Counted from the first letter of the stretch, positions 1-5,422 are shown. The stretch: 8,578 bases of DNA from a bacterium (GCA_004558955.1 SFZC01000084.1:1-8578); one strand, 5' to 3'. Made by a program: numbers and translations. Notes: generated by a model not told the origin, from the letters alone.

Positions 1-1
1 A

Positions 2-91
2 AAGGCGTACTATGGCGGGAAACGCCGCGCTGCTTTCGGTGTTTTCCATAATTGCAAAGGTAATAAGCGCGCTGTTGTGAATGGAGCGTAG
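2..91 (+). CDS. possible 3' end of an upstream ORF (rplC/L3 expected here, not confirmed)
   Basis: An open frame enters from the left edge and reads 29 codons, beginning KAYYGGKRRAAFGVF and ending KRAVVNGA, before a TAG at 89-91. It is basic and aromatic-rich, as r-protein tails often are. By synteny, the gene before L4 should be rplC (L3). However, I do not recognise the usual L3 C-terminus (VKGAVPG...). The codons also differ from the neighbours: CGC and GGG are used here, while the r-protein genes favour AGA, CGT and GGT. A second frame (positions 3-80) is also open and would read RRTMAGNAALLSVF. This could be an L3 C-terminal extension, the end of an unrelated gene, or non-coding DNA. The left edge hides the answer. 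Confidence 0.25.
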   Translation, partial: KAYYGGKRRAAFGVFHNCKGNKRAVVNGA

Positions 92-104
92 CGAAATGAG
101 CGAA

Positions 105-119
105 ACAATCTTTGATTGT
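105..119. repeat. inverted repeat ACAATC-TTT-GATTGT
   Basis: This is a perfect 6-bp inverted repeat with a 3-nt centre. It overlaps the -35 element of a candidate promoter at 112-140, which is where an operator would lie. The spacing also allows a tight RNA hairpin if the region is transcribed from upstream. No regulator can be named from the sequence. Confidence 0.4.
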
Positions 120-140
120 ACAGGCGGTAAGAACAATAAT
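112..140 (+). promoter_or_regulatory. candidate sigma70-type promoter for the r-protein cluster
   Basis: TTGATT at 112-117 matches the -35 consensus at four of six positions. AATAAT at 135-140 matches the -10 at five of six, and the spacer is exactly 17 nt. Initiation would fall near 147, giving a leader of about 125 nt before the L4 start. Such matches arise by chance in AT-rich DNA, and transcription may instead come from upstream, so this stays a candidate. Confidence 0.35.
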
Positions 141-270
141 TCAAAACTCAGATAAAACTGAGAACCCGACAAGGAAAAGTCATAAAAACCGGCCGGTCGT
201 GCCAGATAAAGCGAAAGCAAGCGGTAAGCGGTCTTAAACGGAAATAGTCAGTAAAAAAGGAAATTTCAAA

Positions 271-897
271 ATGTCAAAAGAAATATTAAGTACAAATGGA
301 GAAAAATTAGGCGAAATTACACTAGAAAAAAGTGTTTTCGGTGTAGAACCTAATATTCATGTAATGCACTTAGCATTAAGAAGACAATTAAATAATGCAC
401 GTCAAGGTTCTGCATGCTGCAAAACAAGAGCAGAAGTTGCAGGTGGCGGCAGAAAACCTTGGAAACAAAAAGGTACAGGTAGAGCCAGAGCAGGTTCACT
501 TCGTTCACCTTTGTTTGCAGGTGGTGGTGTAATCTTTGGACCAAAACCAAGAAGTTATGCGTTCAATATGCCACAAAAAGCAAGACAATTAGCTCTTAAA
601 TCAGCATTGTCTGCAAAAGAATCTCAATTAGTTATCGTTAAAGATTTCTCAACAATCGCTGAACCAAAAACAAAATTGATGGTTAGTGCTTTGAAATCAT
701 TAAACGTAAGCGGTAAAGTTTTAGTTATTGCCGATACAAAAGCAGAAGAAAACAAAAACTTGGAATTGTCTGCAAGAAATATCCCTAGCGTAAAACTTTT
801 ATTACCTACAAACTTAAATGTGAAAGATTTATTGGAAGCTGATTTTGTTGTTATGACTGAATCTGCTGTAAATGAAATTACAGAAAGGTTACAATAA
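271..897 (+). CDS. rplD: 50S ribosomal protein L4
   Basis: L4 binds 23S rRNA domain I early in 50S assembly, and its long loop lines the peptide exit tunnel. In some bacteria it also represses its own operon. The 208 residues are a normal length. The hallmark basic loop is present at residues 52-76 (TRAEVAGGGRKPWKQKGTGR and on), followed by SLRSPLFAGGGVIFGPKPRSY. The N-terminus departs a little from the usual pattern, with a double Cys at 49-50 just before the loop. The start is supported by AAGGA at 257-261, 9 nt upstream of the ATG. The stop overlaps the L23 start by one base (TAATG), so the two genes are probably translationally coupled. It is the first certain gene of the cluster here; L3 is not identified upstream. 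Confidence 0.97.
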   Translation: MSKEILSTNGEKLGEITLEKSVFGVEPNIHVMHLALRRQLNNARQGSACCKTRAEVAGGGRKPWKQKGTGRARAGSLRSPLFAGGGVIFGPKPRSYAFNMPQKARQLALKSALSAKESQLVIVKDFSTIAEPKTKLMVSALKSLNVSGKVLVIADTKAEENKNLELSARNIPSVKLLLPTNLNVKDLLEADFVVMTESAVNEITERLQ

Positions 898-1193
898 TGA
901 GTAAAGAAACAGAAAGACTATACGACGTAATTAAAAAATCATTAATTACAGAAAAATCAGTGGCAGCAACAGAAAATGCACAATATACTTTCGAAGTAAA
1001 AAAAGATGCAACTAAAATTGAGATTGCTAAAGCTGTAGAATTGGCTTTTCCTGGAAGAAAAGTTAAAAAAGTAAGAACCGTTTATATGCCTTCTCACGAA
1101 AAGAGAATGGGTTATAAATTCGGTAGAACAGACTCAAGTAAGAAAGCCATCGTAACAATCGAAGGCGAACCATTAGAATTTATAGGAGTGTAG
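897..1193 (+). CDS. rplW: 50S ribosomal protein L23
   Basis: L23 sits at the rim of the exit tunnel, where it docks trigger factor and the signal recognition particle. The 98-residue length is typical. The family pattern is clear: an N-terminal YDVIKKSLITEKS segment, then YTFEVKKDATKIEIAKAVE, then the V-KVRTV strand and a MGYKFGRT...KKAIVTI end. The ATG shares one base with the L4 stop, and a weak AAAGG sits just before it inside the L4 coding sequence, which points to coupled translation. Its last codons contain the AGGAG (1184-1188) that serves L2. Confidence 0.96.
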   Translation: MSKETERLYDVIKKSLITEKSVAATENAQYTFEVKKDATKIEIAKAVELAFPGRKVKKVRTVYMPSHEKRMGYKFGRTDSSKKAIVTIEGEPLEFIGV

Positions 1194-1199
1194 AAAACA

Positions 1200-2030
1200 A
1201 TGGCTATTAGAAAAATTAATCCGACATCTCCGGGACAAAGAGGTATGACAAAGAGTGATTATCAAGAAATCACTACTTCAACTCCTGAAAAATCTTTATT
1301 AAGATCATTGAAAAAAACAGCAGGAAGAAACAATACAGGTAGAATTACTTGTCGTCACAAAGGTGGCGGTGTAAAAAAATCTTACCGTGTAATTGATTTC
1401 AAAAGAGATAAGTTTGGTGTACCTGCAACTGTTAAATCAGTTGAATACGATCCAAACAGAAACGTAAGAATTTCATTATGTTTCTATGCTGACGGTGAAA
1501 AAAGATATATCTTGACACCTGAAGGCTTAAACGTTGGCGATGTAATCGTTAGCGGTCCTGAAGCACCTGTTCAAACAGGTAACGCTTTACCGTTAGAATT
1601 GATTCCGTTAGGTTCAATCGTTCACAATATCGAATTGATTCCTGGACGTGGTGGCGTTATGGTTAGATCAGCAGGTAACTCTGCTCAAGTAATGGCTAAA
1701 GAAGGTAATTATGTAACAATTAAACTTCCTTCAGGCGAAATGAGAATGGTAAGAAAAGAATGTATGGCTACCATAGGTACTCTTGGTAACTCAGAATTCA
1801 AAAACTTGTCAATCGGTAAAGCCGGCAGAAAACGTTATATGGGCATCAGACCTACAGTGCGTGGTGTTACAATGAACCCTTGCGATCACCCACACGGTGG
1901 TGGTGAAGGTAAAACAGGTCCGGGCGGACACCCTAAAACACCTTGGGGCAAACCTGCTCTTGGCCATAAGACCCGTAAAAAAGGTAAAGCTTCTGATAAG
2001 TTAATCGTTAGAAGAAGAAAAACTAGATAA
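1200..2030 (+). CDS. rplB: 50S ribosomal protein L2
   Basis: L2 is a primary 23S rRNA binding protein needed for subunit joining and peptidyl transferase activity. At 276 residues it matches the usual length. It has the basic N-terminus, the OB-fold/SH3-like RNA-binding core (GRITCRHKGGGVKKSYR at about 47-63; VEYDPNRNVRISL at about 81-93) and the C-terminal signature NPCDHPHGGGEG at about 226-237. His230 is the counterpart of the conserved histidine linked to peptidyl transfer. Most bacteria have Val where this protein has Cys228. AGGAG at 1184-1188, inside the end of L23, is 11 nt from the ATG. The 76-nt gap after it carries the strongest hairpin in the cluster. Confidence 0.98.
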   Translation: MAIRKINPTSPGQRGMTKSDYQEITTSTPEKSLLRSLKKTAGRNNTGRITCRHKGGGVKKSYRVIDFKRDKFGVPATVKSVEYDPNRNVRISLCFYADGEKRYILTPEGLNVGDVIVSGPEAPVQTGNALPLELIPLGSIVHNIELIPGRGGVMVRSAGNSAQVMAKEGNYVTIKLPSGEMRMVRKECMATIGTLGNSEFKNLSIGKAGRKRYMGIRPTVRGVTMNPCDHPHGGGEGKTGPGGHPKTPWGKPALGHKTRKKGKASDKLIVRRRKTR

Positions 2031-2039
2031 TAAAAGCAT

Positions 2040-2076
2040 TTGGAGAAATGGTAAGTAATATTACCATTCTCTCCAA
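2040..2076 (+). promoter_or_regulatory. 15-bp intercistronic hairpin between rplB and rpsS
   Basis: TTGGAGA (2040-2046) pairs with TCTCCAA (2070-2076), and AATGGTAA (2047-2054) pairs with TTACCATT (2061-2068). The only break is a bulged C at 2069, and the loop is GTAATA. No T-tract follows, so it is not an intrinsic terminator. It lies 10 nt after the L2 stop and 20 nt before the S19 ribosome binding region. It could be an mRNA processing or stability element or a protein binding site; the sequence does not say which. Confidence 0.75.
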
Positions 2077-2106
2077 GAAAATTTACAAGAGTAAAAGGAG
2101 AAATAA

Positions 2107-2385
2107 ATGGCACGTTCATTAAAAAAAGGTGCATATGTAGAAGAGGCTCTACAAAAGAAAATAGACAAAATGAATGCAAATTCAGAAAAGAAAGTTATTA
2201 AAACTTGGTCAAGAGCATCAATGATTGTACCAGATATGTTAAACCATACAATCGCTGTTCATAACGGAAAAACTCACGTTCCTGTATATGTAACCGAACA
2301 AATGGTAGGACATAAATTGGGCGAATTTGCACCAACCAGATTATTCAAAGGTCATGCCGGTGCAGACAAAGCAAAAAGAGGTTAG
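2107..2385 (+). CDS. rpsS: 30S ribosomal protein S19
   Basis: S19 forms part of the 30S head, pairs with S13, and contacts the A-site tRNA region and the inter-subunit bridge. The length of 92 residues is typical. The basic N-terminus (MARSLKKGAYVEE) and the core TWSRAS...HTIAVHNGK...HVPVYVTEQMVGHKLGEFAPTR are complete. The version with SRAS, IVP, HNGK and TEQM is the one I associate with cyanobacteria and plastids. The usual KKGPF at the N-terminus is KKGAY here. A strong AAAGGAG (2095-2101) precedes the ATG by 5 nt. It follows L2 across a 76-nt gap with a strong hairpin. Confidence 0.97.
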   Translation: MARSLKKGAYVEEALQKKIDKMNANSEKKVIKTWSRASMIVPDMLNHTIAVHNGKTHVPVYVTEQMVGHKLGEFAPTRLFKGHAGADKAKRG

Positions 2386-2431
2386 TACAAATAATCCAAA
2401 GTGATATTTATATTAAATAAAGGATAAAAAA

Positions 2432-2770
2432 ATGGAAGCAAAAGCAAAACAAACAGACATAAAAATGACAGCAAGAAAACTTCGTCGTGTAATTAACGAA
2501 GTTAGAGGAAAAGCTGTTGTTGAAGCTCAAGATATGTTACGTTTTATGCCTTATTTTGCAGCAAGAGTAGTTGAAAAGAACTTGAAAGCTGCAGTAGCAA
2601 ACGCTCGTGAGCAATATGGCGTAGCACCTGAAGCATTAAAGATATCTCAAATCTTTGCTGACGAAAGTGTTACATACAAACGTGCAAGAACAAGAGCACA
2701 AGGTCGTATGTATTCAAGAATGAAACGTACATCACACCTTACATTAGTAGTTAGTGATACAACAAAATAG
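2432..2770 (+). CDS. rplV: 50S ribosomal protein L22
   Basis: L22 binds 23S rRNA, and its extended beta-hairpin lines the exit tunnel near the macrolide site. The 112 residues fit the family. Visible landmarks are ARKLRRVINEVRGKAVVEAQDML near the N-terminus, the helix VVEKNLKAAVANA, and the hairpin and C-terminal strand YKRARTRAQGRMYSRMKRTSHLT. AAAGGA stands before the ATG. The 46-nt gap from S19 is AT-rich and shows no notable structure. S3 follows after 11 nt, so the two are probably co-translated. Confidence 0.96.
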   Translation: MEAKAKQTDIKMTARKLRRVINEVRGKAVVEAQDMLRFMPYFAARVVEKNLKAAVANAREQYGVAPEALKISQIFADESVTYKRARTRAQGRMYSRMKRTSHLTLVVSDTTK

Positions 2771-2781
2771 GAAATAATAAA

Positions 2782-3513
2782 ATGGGACAAAAAACACATC
2801 CAACCGGATTCAGAGTAGGCATTATTCAAAACTGGGCTAGCACATGGTATGCTAAGTTTAAAGAATATCGCCAATTTGTAAAAGAAGACGATAAAATCAG
2901 AAAATTCGTAAAGAAAAAATTATATGCAGCAGGCGTATCAAAAATTTTGATTGCCCGTAAAGCACAAAATACAACAATCACAGTTGTAACAGCGAAACCT
3001 GGTATCGTTGTTGGTCGTGGCGGTCAAGGTATTGATGAACTTCGTCAGGAAGTAACAAAATACATTGGCAAACCTGTAATCATCAACGTAGTTGAAGTTG
3101 CAAGAATTGATGCAGATGCTCAATTAGTTGCTGAATCAATCGCACAACAACTTGAAAAACGTATTGCTTTCAGAAGAGCAATGAAACAAGCAATGCAAAG
3201 AACCATGAGATCTGGCGTTCAAGGTATCAAAGTTATGGTATCAGGACGTTTGGGTGGTGCTGAAATCGCACGTTCTGAATGGGCAAAAGAAGGAAGAATC
3301 CCTCTTCAAACATTGAGAGCAGATGTTGATTACGGTTTCACTGAAGCAGATACAATCATGGGTAAAATTGGTGTTAAGGTTTGGATTTTCAAAGGCAACT
3401 TGATGCCTGGCGAAATGGCTGACCCTAATATCAAACACAAAAACAGCAAGGACGAAAAATCAGGAAGACGTCCAAGACGTGGCAGAAATGTTGATACAAC
3501 ATCTCAAAGCTAG
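2782..3513 (+). CDS. rpsC: 30S ribosomal protein S3
   Basis: S3 lies in the 30S head at the mRNA entry tunnel, where it acts with S4 and S5 in unwinding mRNA. The protein has 243 residues, within the normal range. The N-terminal domain starts MGQKTHPTGFRVGI. A type-2 KH domain follows, with its GxxG loop in VVGRGGQGID at about 77-85. The C-terminal signature SGRLGGAEIARSEW lies at 154-167. The entry-tunnel basic residues Arg131, Arg132 and Lys135 (FRRAMKQA) are kept at the positions known from E. coli. The last 25 residues or so are a polar, basic, probably disordered tail. AGGAAA precedes the start, which is 11 nt after the L22 stop. Confidence 0.98.
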   Translation: MGQKTHPTGFRVGIIQNWASTWYAKFKEYRQFVKEDDKIRKFVKKKLYAAGVSKILIARKAQNTTITVVTAKPGIVVGRGGQGIDELRQEVTKYIGKPVIINVVEVARIDADAQLVAESIAQQLEKRIAFRRAMKQAMQRTMRSGVQGIKVMVSGRLGGAEIARSEWAKEGRIPLQTLRADVDYGFTEADTIMGKIGVKVWIFKGNLMPGEMADPNIKHKNSKDEKSGRRPRRGRNVDTTSQS

Positions 3514-3546
3514 TAAAAAGGTATAAAATAATAGGAGCAAAATATA

Positions 3547-3966
3547 ATGTTACAGCCTAAAAAGACTAAATACCGCAAAATGATGAAAGGCAGAATGAAA
3601 GGTACCGAAACAAGAGGTACAAAACTTGAATTCGGTCAATATGCACTACAAGCAGTAGAACCTGGTTGGATTACCAGCAGACAAATCGAGGCAGCACGTC
3701 GTGCAATGACTCGTGAAATCAAACGTGGCGGTAACGTTTGGATTAAAATATTCCCGGATAAACCTATCACTGCAAAACCTGCTGAAACTCGTATGGGTTC
3801 AGGTAAAGGTAACGTAGAATACTGGGTAGCGGTAGTAAAACCAAACAGATTACTATTTGAACTTGATTATTTTGATAGAAACGTAGCAGTTCATGCACTT
3901 GAATTGGCTGCTCAAAAATTACCTATCAAAGTTAAGATAGTTGAACAACCAAGAGGACAAGCATAA
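3547..3966 (+). CDS. rplP: 50S ribosomal protein L16
   Basis: L16 binds near the A-site tRNA elbow in the 50S central protuberance region and is a late assembly factor. Its 139 residues match the family. It begins MLQPKKTKYRKMMKGRMKG and carries EPGWITSRQIEAARRAMTR, then IFPDKPITAKPAETRMGSGK, then VEYWVAVVKPNRLLFEL. The family's conserved arginine at the start of RMGSGKG is present. The wording is close to cyanobacterial L16, but the C-terminal helix (ALELAAQKLPIKVKIV) is more generic. TAGGAG (3532-3537) lies 9 nt before the ATG. The 76-nt gap after the gene is structured. Confidence 0.97.
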   Translation: MLQPKKTKYRKMMKGRMKGTETRGTKLEFGQYALQAVEPGWITSRQIEAARRAMTREIKRGGNVWIKIFPDKPITAKPAETRMGSGKGNVEYWVAVVKPNRLLFELDYFDRNVAVHALELAAQKLPIKVKIVEQPRGQA

Positions 3967-3968
3967 TA

Positions 3969-4020
3969 ACTAAACGAACCTTTTTGAGAGTTAAACTCGG
4001 GTCGTAAAAGGTAAGTTAGT
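3969..4020 (+). promoter_or_regulatory. imperfect stem-loop between rplP and rpmC
   Basis: An outer pairing ACTAA (3969-3973) with TTAGT (4016-4020) encloses a 7-bp stem ACCTTTT (3978-3984) with AAAAGGT (4006-4012). Inside that, GAG (3988-3990) can pair with CTC (3996-3998). The element fills most of the 76-nt gap and ends about 10 nt before the L29 ribosome binding site. No T-tract follows. Role unknown. Confidence 0.5.
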
Positions 4021-4042
4021 AAAGATAAAGGAAAAAAATAAA

Positions 4043-4240
4043 ATGAAATTAAGTGAAATGCGCGAAAAATCAGTAGATGAGTTACAAAGTGCAATAGTAG
4101 ATTGGAAGAAACAATTATTGGATTCAAGATTGCAACTTTCAACCCACAAATTAGAAAATACAGCAAGTATTTCTAAAACTAAGAAACTTATCGCTCAAGC
4201 AAAAACAATAATAACAGAAAAAGGGGTACAAAATGCCTAA
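4043..4240 (+). CDS. rpmC: 50S ribosomal protein L29
   Basis: L29 is a small two-helix protein next to L23 at the tunnel exit. The 65 residues are a normal length. The sequence starts MKLSEMREKSVDELQ and has the conserved turn LSTHKLENTASI between its two helices, where the family reads QLENPxRI. The second helix (KTKKLIAQAKTIITEK) is typical. AAAGGA precedes the start by about 9 nt. The end overlaps the S17 start by 8 nt (4233-4240), and the S17 ribosome binding site (AAAAGGGG) lies within L29 codons, so translation of the two is probably coupled. Confidence 0.95.
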   Translation: MKLSEMREKSVDELQSAIVDWKKQLLDSRLQLSTHKLENTASISKTKKLIAQAKTIITEKGVQNA

Positions 4241-4478
4241 AAAAGAAAAACAAGGAATTGTAGTTAGTAATAAAATGGACAAAACTGTTGTAGTAAAAGT
4301 TGCGTCTTACGAACCACATCCAAAATATAAGAAAATTATGGAATTTAACAAAAACTACAAAGCACATGATGCTGAAAACGTATGTAACGAAGGCGATATC
4401 GTAAGAATCGTTGAAGCTAGACCTATTTCAGGTGACAAACGTTGGACAGTTGCTGAAGTAGTTGAAAAAGCAAGATAG
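4233..4478 (+). CDS. rpsQ: 30S ribosomal protein S17
   Basis: S17 is an OB-fold protein and a primary 16S rRNA binder in the 30S body. The 81 residues fit the family. The sequence contains GIVVSNKMDKTVVVKV near the N-terminus, then HPKYKKIM, and the signature block GDIVRIVEARPISGDKRW, where family members usually have GDxVxIxExRPLSKxKRW. The Gly-Asp at 74% of the length in place of Ser/Thr-Lys is a mild change. The start lies inside L29. Its stop codon falls inside the left arm of a 7-bp inverted repeat (4471-4497). The longest gap of the cluster (112 nt) follows. Confidence 0.96.
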   Translation: MPKKEKQGIVVSNKMDKTVVVKVASYEPHPKYKKIMEFNKNYKAHDAENVCNEGDIVRIVEARPISGDKRWTVAEVVEKAR

Positions 4479-4506
4479 TTGATAATTCGATATCTTGAAA
4501 TTTTTT
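4471..4506 (+). terminator. weak terminator-like hairpin at the rpsQ stop
   Basis: CAAGATA (4471-4477) and TATCTTG (4491-4497) are perfect inverted arms with a 13-nt loop, followed by AAA and then six T (4501-4506). The stem is short and AT-rich and the left arm includes the S17 stop codon, so read-through into L14 is expected. At most it would attenuate transcription between the S10-like and spc-like halves of the cluster. Confidence 0.35.
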
Positions 4507-4511
4507 CGGTA

Positions 4512-4549
4512 CCCCAAAAAGGGGATTGCAACATTACCAAAGCGTAATG
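4512..4549 (+). promoter_or_regulatory. two small hairpins between rpsQ and rplN
   Basis: CCCC (4512-4515) and GGGG (4521-4524) flank five A. Just downstream, CATTAC (4532-4537) and GTAATG (4544-4549) flank CAAAGC. They lie in the 112-nt gap at the classical border between the S10 and spc operons. I see no convincing promoter in this gap. The role is unknown; mRNA processing or regulation of the downstream half are possibilities. Confidence 0.45.
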
Positions 4550-4590
4550 AGAGGCAAAGAAGTAGATAAAAATACTAAAAGGAAAGAAAA

Positions 4591-4959
4591 ATGATACAAC
4601 AAGAAACAAGACTAGAAGTCGCAGATAATACAGGTGCAAAACAGTTGTTATGTATCCGTGTTATGGGGAGTTCAAATAAAAAATTTGCAGCTGTTGGCGA
4701 TGAAATCGTTGCTTCTGTAAAGGATGCAACTCCAAACATGGCTGTGAAAAAAGGTGAAGTTGTTCGTGCAGTTGTTGTAAGAACAAAGGCAGACATCAAG
4801 CGTAATGACGGTTCTGTTATCAGATTTGATGAAAATGCTGCAGTTATTATTAACAAAGACGGCAACCCAAGAGGTACTCGTGTTTTCGGACCTGTTGCTC
4901 GTGAACTTAGAGATAAAGGTTATATGAAAATAGTTTCTCTTGCACCGGAAGTTATCTAA
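4591..4959 (+). CDS. rplN: 50S ribosomal protein L14
   Basis: L14 is a beta-barrel 50S protein at the inter-subunit face. It contacts L19 and is the docking site of the silencing factor RsfS. The 122 residues are exactly typical. MIQQETRLEVADNTGAK at the N-terminus, VKDATPNMAVKKGEVVRAVV in the middle, and IRFDENAAVIINKDGNPRGT and RVFGPVARELRDKGYMKIVS toward the end are strongly conserved, and the last part closely follows the cyanobacterial form. AAAAGGA (4577-4583) precedes the ATG by 7 nt. It is the first gene of the spc-like half. Confidence 0.98.
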   Translation: MIQQETRLEVADNTGAKQLLCIRVMGSSNKKFAAVGDEIVASVKDATPNMAVKKGEVVRAVVVRTKADIKRNDGSVIRFDENAAVIINKDGNPRGTRVFGPVARELRDKGYMKIVSLAPEVI

Positions 4960-4980
4960 TATACACAAGAGCATGTAATA

Positions 4981-5000
4981 GATTTTACTTTGGTAAAATC
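4981..5000 (+). promoter_or_regulatory. 8-bp perfect hairpin between rplN and rplX
   Basis: GATTTTAC (4981-4988) and GTAAAATC (4993-5000) are perfect inverted arms around a TTTG loop. The hairpin lies 21 nt after the L14 stop and 21 nt before the L24 ribosome binding site AGGAG (5022-5026). No T-tract follows, so it is not a terminator. Role unknown. Confidence 0.55.
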
Positions 5001-5032
5001 AGTCCATGAAAGATACAAATCAGGAGAAAAAA

Positions 5033-5371
5033 ATGACAAAACAAGATAAGAAAAGCGTACATGTAAAAACAACTGACAGAGTAGTTGTTATTGCAGGTAA
5101 AGATAAAGGAAAAATCGGCAACGTAAAAAAAGTTGATTTGGAAAAAGGCCGAGTAGTTGTTGAAGGTGCTAATATGGTAACTAAAGCCCAAAAACCTCAA
5201 CCGGCTGCAGGTATCCAAGGCGGACTTATCAAAATGGAAGCATCAATCGATTCTTCAAACGTTATGATAATTTGCCCGGCTTGTGAAAAAGCTACAAGAG
5301 TAGAAATGAAAGTTGTTGATGGTAAAAAAGTTCGTGTTTGTAAAAAATGCGGTGAACAATTAGATGCATAG
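5033..5371 (+). CDS. rplX: 50S ribosomal protein L24, zinc-ribbon form
   Basis: L24 is an assembly initiator that binds the 5' part of 23S rRNA. From the ATG at 5033 it has 112 residues. An in-frame ATG at 5006 would add nine residues (MKDTNQEKK). I prefer 5033 because AGGAG (5022-5026) is 6 nt upstream, while 5006 has no such site and follows a hairpin directly. The KOW motif is at about 14-41 (DRVVVIAGKDKGKIGNVKKV), then NMVTKAQKPQ and the SNVM segment. The C-terminal part has two CxxC pairs, Cys81/Cys84 and Cys103/Cys106 (CPAC...VCKKC), at positions where Bacillus L24 has no cysteines. This predicts one bound zinc. Confidence 0.95.
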   Translation: MTKQDKKSVHVKTTDRVVVIAGKDKGKIGNVKKVDLEKGRVVVEGANMVTKAQKPQPAAGIQGGLIKMEASIDSSNVMIICPACEKATRVEMKVVDGKKVRVCKKCGEQLDA

Positions 5372-5374
5372 TGT

Positions 5375-5388
5375 AAACCAAGAGGTTT
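5375..5388 (+). promoter_or_regulatory. small hairpin between rplX and rplE
   Basis: AAACC (5375-5379) and GGTTT (5384-5388) flank an AAGA loop, starting 3 nt after the L24 stop. In E. coli, S8 represses the spc operon at a site near the L5 start. This short hairpin does not obviously resemble the S8 site, and S8 is not encoded nearby. It is reported for completeness. Confidence 0.35.
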
Positions 5389-5422
5389 GACATCAATCAT
5401 CTTAATATAAGGAAAATGAAAA

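Larger units (their letters stand above)
92..270 (+). promoter_or_regulatory. leader/intergenic region upstream of rplD, GC-richer and repeat-containing
   Basis: This stretch before L4 has no convincing gene. It is richer in G+C than the r-protein genes that follow. It holds several ordered elements: an inverted repeat at 105-119, a 5-bp hairpin CTCAG-ATAAAA-CTGAG at 147-162, a perfect 10-bp palindrome ACCGGCCGGT at 188-197, and tandem AAGCGGT copies at 219-225 and 226-232. GCGGTAAG occurs at 124-131 and again at 221-228. The tetramer AGCG occurs seven times between 66 and 230. The region ends with the L4 ribosome binding site AAGGA at 257-261. In other bacteria the mRNA leader of this operon is a target of L4 autoregulation. 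Whether this leader has such a role is inference. Confidence 0.4.

Noticed and set aside
3..80. Frame reading RRTMAGNAALLSVF as the tail of L3 (the MAG motif recalls L3)
   Set aside because: L3 has MAGxMG about 40 residues before its end followed by a VxVxxLxVVxVD segment; here the following residues are hydrophobic and unlike L3.
188..232. Palindrome and tandem AAGCGGT as a CRISPR or transposon end
   Set aside because: Only two short adjacent copies, with no spacers, no matching inverted partner and no transposase gene.
2040..2076. The L2-S19 hairpin as an intrinsic terminator
   Set aside because: No T-run follows the stem and essential genes lie directly downstream.
1886..2179. Minus-strand ORF of 97 codons across the end of L2 and the start of S19
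   Set aside because: It is antisense to two highly conserved genes; its proline/glycine-rich end is the mirror of the L2 HGGGEG region.
3912..4166. Minus-strand ORF of 84 codons covering the L16-L29 gap
   Set aside because: It is Leu/Phe-rich because it opposes lysine-rich coding sequence, has no ribosome binding site, and overlaps two real genes.
4479..4590. Promoter for the spc-like half before L14
   Set aside because: TTGATA (4479-4484) and TTGAAA (4495-4500) have no acceptable -10 at 16-18 nt.
4575..4974. Overlapping minus-strand ORFs of 96 and 100 codons over L14
   Set aside because: Both are shadows of L14 in other frames, a common effect in AT-rich coding DNA.
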